This document shows, piece by piece, positions 16,988-20,538 of a stretch of 20,538 nucleotides of DNA (the first letter of the stretch is position 1; each line of letters begins with the position of its first letter). Source of the DNA: Fidelibacterota bacterium (GTDB taxonomy: Bacteria; Marinisomatota; SORT01). Both the position numbers and the translations under genes were made by a program. The notes below the pieces were generated by a model. The model was not told where the DNA came from. It saw nothing but the letters and a program-made list of their open reading frames with translations, and did no database searches. The DNA is taken from the NCBI GenBank assembly GCA_022563775.1, contig JADFMS010000025.1, positions 1-20,538 on the forward strand, given 5' to 3'.

Positions 16988-18121
16988 TTAGGAAATCTTA
17001 CGTTCTTTAACGACCTTGACTTTCGTCTTGTCTCTCAACCCGTTCTGACCAACAATTATGACTTTGTCCGAGTCATTGATACCTTTCAATACCTCTACGG
17101 TAGAAGCGTCTTCAAATCCTATTTCAACAAGTACTTTTAATGCCAACGAATCTTTGACAACAAACACGAATCGCTTATCACTGTCATAAACAATGGCATC
17201 TTTATCTAACAGCAGCGCGTCATTGTTTGTCATGGTCACGATGAAGGTATTTATGAACATACCCGGTCGAAGCCCTTCATGGTCTCCGTCAAGCCCGATA
17301 GTGACCTTGAAAGTCCCTGTTGCCGGATTTACAACCGGCGAAATTCTCTTCACATAGCCTTCAAACTTTTTATCTCCTAAATAATCTGAGGTCAAATATG
17401 TAAGTTGATTAAGTTTGATTGAAGAGAGTTCCTTCTCCGGTACATGAACCGTTGCTATGATATTTTCAAGGTTTACCATCGAATATAGATGGGTATTAGG
17501 CGTTACTCTGTCTCCCTGCCTCACGTTTCGTAAAGACACGACCCCATCTATAGGTGTGCGAACGATAGTTCTGTCGAGATTCAATTTGGCTTCCCGCCAG
17601 CTTAATTTTGCCTGTTCTAAGGAAAGGTTGGCTTTGTCGTATTCCTCTTTACTCAGCAACTCCTTATCAAACTGTGCTTGCACTCTCTTGAATTCACTTT
17701 GAACACTTTTATACTCTGTCACTGCCTTAGCTTCTCTGAGTCGGTATTCTTCAGCATCTAATCGTAATAACGGCGCTCCCTTCCTTAAGTCATCCCCTTC
17801 TTCCGCAAGAAGAGTTGCTACAATCCCGGTCAGATAAGGATAAACGTCCACGTATTGCTCGGTTTCCACCGTAGAACTTAGAATTATATAGGACGATATT
17901 TTCCCCCGCCACGCCTCAAAGATCTCAACAGGAACCAAATCAAGATCTTCCTCTTCCTTAGCTTCAGCTAACTTAGCCGAATCATTTTTGGAACTGCCGG
18001 TTATAGTAGAATCACCTGAGTGTTCTTTGTTCTCTCCCTCAGCATGCTTTCCGCTACATGCTGTAAAAAATACTGACACTGATAAAAGGATAACAGCCAG
18101 CCTTTTGTATATATTTTTCAA
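16988..18121 (-). CDS. RND efflux periplasmic adaptor lipoprotein (membrane fusion protein)
   Basis: This is the adaptor subunit that links an inner-membrane RND pump to an outer-membrane channel. It has 377 aa. The N-terminus is a lipoprotein signal: a basic start, a hydrophobic core and a lipobox FTAC, giving an acylated Cys at 22. A disordered, charged linker follows (about 23-60). Next come the first half of the lipoyl domain (about 85-125), a helical hairpin (about 128-185), and the second lipoyl half with TPIDGVVSLRNVRQGDRV (189-206). A beta-barrel domain (about 215-300, including NPATGTFKVTI and LRPGMF) and a membrane-proximal domain to the C-terminus complete it. The frame has no upstream ATG and starts with TTG at 18119-18121, preceded at 5 nt by GAGG. 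It is the first gene of the operon with the two RND permeases. Because both pumps share this one adaptor, it may serve a mixed complex. No outer-membrane channel gene lies in the window. Confidence 0.92.
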   Translation of the reverse strand: MKNIYKRLAVILLSVSVFFTACSGKHAEGENKEHSGDSTITGSSKNDSAKLAEAKEEEDLDLVPVEIFEAWRGKISSYIILSSTVETEQYVDVYPYLTGIVATLLAEEGDDLRKGAPLLRLDAEEYRLREAKAVTEYKSVQSEFKRVQAQFDKELLSKEEYDKANLSLEQAKLSWREAKLNLDRTIVRTPIDGVVSLRNVRQGDRVTPNTHLYSMVNLENIIATVHVPEKELSSIKLNQLTYLTSDYLGDKKFEGYVKRISPVVNPATGTFKVTIGLDGDHEGLRPGMFINTFIVTMTNNDALLLDKDAIVYDSDKRFVFVVKDSLALKVLVEIGFEDASTVEVLKGINDSDKVIIVGQNGLRDKTKVKVVKERKIS

Positions 18122-18346
18122 ATTTTCCTCACTTAGAATACTTAATAAAATTCATCTGTCGTATACTTTCTCTAAGATACGCTATGTCGGCTAAATTGTT
18201 GCATTTACAGGGAAGCTTCGCTTTAACCTTTTTTTCAATGCAAAACTTGAATTTCATCTGTAATTAGGTTAGTTTTTACCGTAACAGCAAGATTTTATTT
18301 TAGTTAATTGATGAAATTTACCTAACATAAACGGCATAATTCAACT
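18122..18346. promoter_or_regulatory. Divergent spacer between the efflux operon and deoC
   Basis: This 225-nt AT-rich non-coding stretch must hold the promoters for both divergent units. Toward deoC a weak candidate is TTAGTT (18300-18305), 17 bp, TAACAT (18323-18328). Toward the efflux operon several poor -10 like elements exist (for example a TTGCTG...TAATTA pair at 18-bp spacing, far upstream) and none is convincing. No strong operator palindrome, riboswitch-like fold or terminator is apparent to the eye. Confidence 0.4.
18127..18130 (-). promoter_or_regulatory. Ribosome-binding site supporting a TTG start
   Basis: GAGG on the minus strand (within AGTGAGGAAAAT) lies 5 nt before the TTG at 18119-18121 of the adaptor gene. 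The frame has a TGA stop about ten codons upstream and no ATG or GTG in between. TTG is therefore the only sensible start that retains the lipoprotein signal. Confidence 0.7.
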
Positions 18347-19264
18347 GTGAGCAATAACGGCGCCATAAATATTTCAGATTTTATAAATCCTCCGCCTGTT
18401 GATCAAATTGGGGTTGAGGAAAGAGTCGCAAGACTCAATAAAAGGAGTATCAAGAAAAAATCAAAGCTGTCGGCTCTCAAATTAGCTTTGAGCATGATAG
18501 ATCTCACTACTTTAGAGGGTAAAGACAGCAAGGGGAAAGTTCGTCAACTATGTAATAAAGCGCTTCACCTCCATGATTCATTTCCGGATTTGCCTAATGT
18601 CGCAGCGGTTTGTGTATATCCGCCTATGGTACCTACAGCTGTCGAATGCCTGAAAGGATCGAACGTCAAAGTTGCCTCTGTCGCTACTGCCTTTCCAAGC
18701 GGAATGACGTCTCTTCAAACAAAGCTCAGCGAAGTTCGGCGGGTAGTGAAAATGGGCGCTGATGAGGTAGATATGGTAATATCCCGGGGAGCATTTCTTA
18801 GAGGAGAATACCGATTTGTCTTCGACGAGATCGCCTCGGTTAAGGAGGCTTGTGGTGAAGCGCATTTAAAGGTCATTCTTGAAACGGGTGAACTCAATAC
18901 TCTTGATAACGTACGGCTTGCAAGCGATATAGCTATCGGAGCCGGAGCTGATTTTATTAAAACTTCCACAGGCAAAATACAGCCCGCTGCAACGCAACCG
19001 GTAGCATTGGTTATGATGCAGGCAATCAGGGATCACTATTTCAAGACCGGGAAAAAGGTCGGTCTGAAAGCTGCAGGAGGAATCAGCGACGCTAAGACCG
19101 CCATACAATATCTTGTTCTGTTAAAAGAAACTCTCGGGGTCGAGTGGTTGACCTCTGACCTGTTCAGGTTTGGCGCAAGTTCACTTGCAAACGATCTTCT
19201 AATGCAAATTTTGAAACAATCCGTAGGCGTATATCAGTCTACAAATTATTTTTCAAAGGATTAA
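18347..19264 (+). CDS. deoC: Deoxyribose-phosphate aldolase, long (eukaryote-like) type
   Basis: The enzyme cleaves 2-deoxyribose-5-phosphate to glyceraldehyde-3-phosphate and acetaldehyde in deoxynucleoside breakdown; it is cytoplasmic. It has 305 aa, longer than E. coli DeoC (259) and close to human DERA (318). The Schiff-base lysine is K205 in FIKTSTGK, the second active-site lysine is K241 in GLKAAGGI, and the conserved Asp is D142 in EVDMVISR. The N-terminal extension (ISDFIN... to LSMIDLTTLEG) and C-terminal block (EWLTSDLFRFGASSL) resemble the human enzyme along the whole length. This supports the GTG start at 18347-18349 even though no Shine-Dalgarno is visible; a TAA lies in frame seven codons upstream with no ATG between. 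The gene is followed after 4 nt by an aldehyde dehydrogenase that could remove the acetaldehyde. No nucleoside phosphorylase or deoxyribokinase gene is in view. Confidence 0.95.
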   Translation: MSNNGAINISDFINPPPVDQIGVEERVARLNKRSIKKKSKLSALKLALSMIDLTTLEGKDSKGKVRQLCNKALHLHDSFPDLPNVAAVCVYPPMVPTAVECLKGSNVKVASVATAFPSGMTSLQTKLSEVRRVVKMGADEVDMVISRGAFLRGEYRFVFDEIASVKEACGEAHLKVILETGELNTLDNVRLASDIAIGAGADFIKTSTGKIQPAATQPVALVMMQAIRDHYFKTGKKVGLKAAGGISDAKTAIQYLVLLKETLGVEWLTSDLFRFGASSLANDLLMQILKQSVGVYQSTNYFSKD

Positions 19265-19268
19265 ATCG

Positions 19269-20538
19269 ATGGCTACAACGGAAAAAATAATAGACTATAA
19301 CTCAGTTTGGGAATATTCTCCCGCTCCGGAAAGTACTGATCATATCAAGTTGGATGATAAGTATGATCTGTTTATCAATGGGGAGTTCGTGTCTCCCAAA
19401 AGCAGGAAATATTTCTGGACCGAAAATCCCGCAACTGGGAAAAAGATTGCGAAGGTTGCCGAGGCATCCAAGGCGGATGTGAACAGCGCAGTCAAATCAG
19501 CTCGAACAGCCTACGATAAATATTGGTCGAAAATGCCCGCGAGTGAACGCTCGAAGTATATATTCCGAATTGCAAGGATAATGCAGGAACGGTCAAGGGA
19601 GTTAGCGGTTATTGAATCCCTTGACGGCGGAAAACCAATCAGAGAATCACGAGATGTGGATATTCCGCTTGCCGCGGCGCACTTCTTTTATTACGCCGGA
19701 TGGGCTGATAAACTCGAATACGCCTTCCCCGGTAGAAAAACAAGGTCTTTGGGCGTTGCAGGTCAGATAATCCCATGGAATTTTCCTCTTCTGATGGCAG
19801 CATGGAAAATTGCGCCGGCTTTGGCGACAGGAAATACGGTCGTGCTGAAACCCGCAGAGACCACACCACTGACAGCCATGAAGTTAGCGGAGATTATTCA
19901 GGAAGCCGATCTTCCTCCGGGTGTCGTAAACATAATACCGGGCGCCGGTGAAACCGGAAAAGCAATTGTTAACCATCCCGGTTTCGACAAGATAGCGTTC
20001 ACGGGCTCAACAGCCGTGGGTAAATATATTCAAAAGACGCTTGCAGGCACAGGTAAAAAATACTCTTTGGAGCTCGGTGGCAAGGCGGCTAATATCATCT
20101 TTGAAGAAGCGGACATCGATCAAGCAGTAGAGGGTGTTATAAACGCTATATTTTTTAATCAGGGTCATGTTTGCTGCGCCGGTTCACGGCTTCTAATTCA
20201 GGAAGGAATCGCAGACGAAATAATAAACAAATTGAAAAACAGAATGGAAACACTTATCATCGGGGACCCGCTTGATAAGAATACTGATATTGGAGCTATA
20301 AATTCAAAAGCACAATTAAAGAGAATAAACGAACTAGTCTCAGCTGGAATTGATGAGGGCGGGACTCTGTATCAGCCGACTTGCTCGCTGCCGAATTCCG
20401 GTTACTGGTACAAACCCACCTTGTTCACCGAAGTTTCTCAATCGCATCGTATAGTGCAAGAAGAAATTTTCGGTCCTGTTCTTGCCATACAAACATTCAG
20501 AACTGTGGATGAGGCTATCGAAAAGGCAAATAACACTC
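19269..20538 (+). CDS. NAD(P)-dependent aldehyde dehydrogenase, C-terminus missing
   Basis: The frame opens at ATG 19269 and is still open at the right edge after 423 codons (family length is about 480-500). It is a classical ALDH-superfamily enzyme that oxidises an aldehyde to the acid. Visible motifs are IIPWNFPLLMAAWKIAPALATGN (about 167-189), KPAETTPL (194-201), the coenzyme loop FTGSTAVGK (244-252) and the general base E268 in LELGGK. The catalytic cysteine is C302 in GHVCCAGSR, and EEIFGPV (398-404) follows. Glu268 and Cys302 carry the same numbers as in human ALDH2, which points to the hydrolytic, non-CoA-acylating type. AAAGGA at 19255-19260, inside the end of deoC, serves as its ribosome-binding site. 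Adjacency to deoC suggests acetaldehyde as substrate, giving acetate; this is inference. Tandem ALDH genes after deoC occur in other bacteria, so another may follow outside the window. Confidence 0.93.
   Translation, partial: MATTEKIIDYNSVWEYSPAPESTDHIKLDDKYDLFINGEFVSPKSRKYFWTENPATGKKIAKVAEASKADVNSAVKSARTAYDKYWSKMPASERSKYIFRIARIMQERSRELAVIESLDGGKPIRESRDVDIPLAAAHFFYYAGWADKLEYAFPGRKTRSLGVAGQIIPWNFPLLMAAWKIAPALATGNTVVLKPAETTPLTAMKLAEIIQEADLPPGVVNIIPGAGETGKAIVNHPGFDKIAFTGSTAVGKYIQKTLAGTGKKYSLELGGKAANIIFEEADIDQAVEGVINAIFFNQGHVCCAGSRLLIQEGIADEIINKLKNRMETLIIGDPLDKNTDIGAINSKAQLKRINELVSAGIDEGGTLYQPTCSLPNSGYWYKPTLFTEVSQSHRIVQEEIFGPVLAIQTFRTVDEAIEKANNT

Noticed and set aside
18129..18155. An eight-codon minus-strand mini-ORF (MNFIKYSK) whose stop overlaps the ribosome-binding site of the adaptor gene.
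   Set aside because: It has no ribosome-binding site and no pattern typical of an attenuator, and short ATG-stop frames are expected by chance.
18199..18243. An inverted repeat TTGCATT ... AATGCAA with a 31-nt gap in the divergent spacer, containing GAAGCTTC.
   Set aside because: Only 7 bp with a long gap; about what chance gives in 225 AT-rich bases. The inner palindrome does not share its centre.
18151..18261. A 9-bp direct repeat TTCATCTGT at 18151-18159 and 18253-18261 as a possible operator pair.
   Set aside because: The spacing of 102 nt is not near a whole number of helical turns linked to a recognised promoter, and no regulator gene is adjacent.
18347..20538. deoC plus ALDH as part of a bacterial microcompartment.
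   Set aside because: No shell protein gene is present, and the dehydrogenase keeps the Glu268/Cys302 pair of hydrolytic enzymes instead of the CoA-acylating type used in such compartments.

Overview
The window is a gene-dense stretch of a bacterial chromosome. No mobile element, phage, CRISPR array, tRNA or rRNA was seen. The gene content suggests a member of the FCB supergroup (Marinimicrobia, Ignavibacteria or a related lineage): a DUF2723 membrane protein, a DUF1844 protein, and a large RND efflux operon with a lipoprotein adaptor. One promoter matches the ordinary sigma-70 consensus (TTGACA, 17 bp, TATTAT) rather than the Bacteroidota TTTG / TAnnTTTG pattern. This argues mildly against Bacteroidota proper. 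The phylum is an inference from family content; no marker gene here settles it.

Layout. (1) 1-8249, minus strand, transcribed from right to left: an MthK-like K+ channel, a stand-alone cyclic-nucleotide-binding protein, valS, recG, a DUF1844 protein, and a DUF2723 membrane protein cut by the left edge. The gaps are 3, 2, 40, 76 and 0 nt, so this is probably one transcription unit. The consensus-like promoter lies at 8276-8304. (2) 8316-9728, minus strand: an RlmD/RumA-type rRNA uridine methyltransferase with its own likely promoter. (3) 9853-18121, minus strand: a three-gene RND efflux operon (adaptor lipoprotein, a 1313-aa RND permease, a 1042-aa RND permease) that ends in a perfect 11-bp hairpin. 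(4) 18122-18346: the spacer between two divergent units. (5) 18347-20538, plus strand: a eukaryote-type deoxyribose-phosphate aldolase followed after 4 nt by an aldehyde dehydrogenase cut by the right edge.

How the genes fit together. The efflux operon encodes two different RND pumps served by one adaptor, an arrangement like mdtABC. No TolC-type outer-membrane channel or regulator is present. The aldolase/dehydrogenase pair would split deoxyribose-5-phosphate and oxidise the acetaldehyde formed. The left operon joins a K+ channel and a possible second-messenger sensor to housekeeping translation and DNA-repair genes.

Most of the window is ordinary core metabolism and transport. The most unusual object is the 1313-aa RND permease. 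It carries a strongly basic insert of about 60 residues on the periplasmic side and about 200 extra residues, with about four additional hydrophobic segments, between its two halves. The channel plus separate cyclic-nucleotide-binding protein is the next most interesting. I see no clear evidence of a wholly new system. Several genes (channel, recG, adaptor, large RND, deoC) appear to begin with GTG or TTG, so their starts deserve care.
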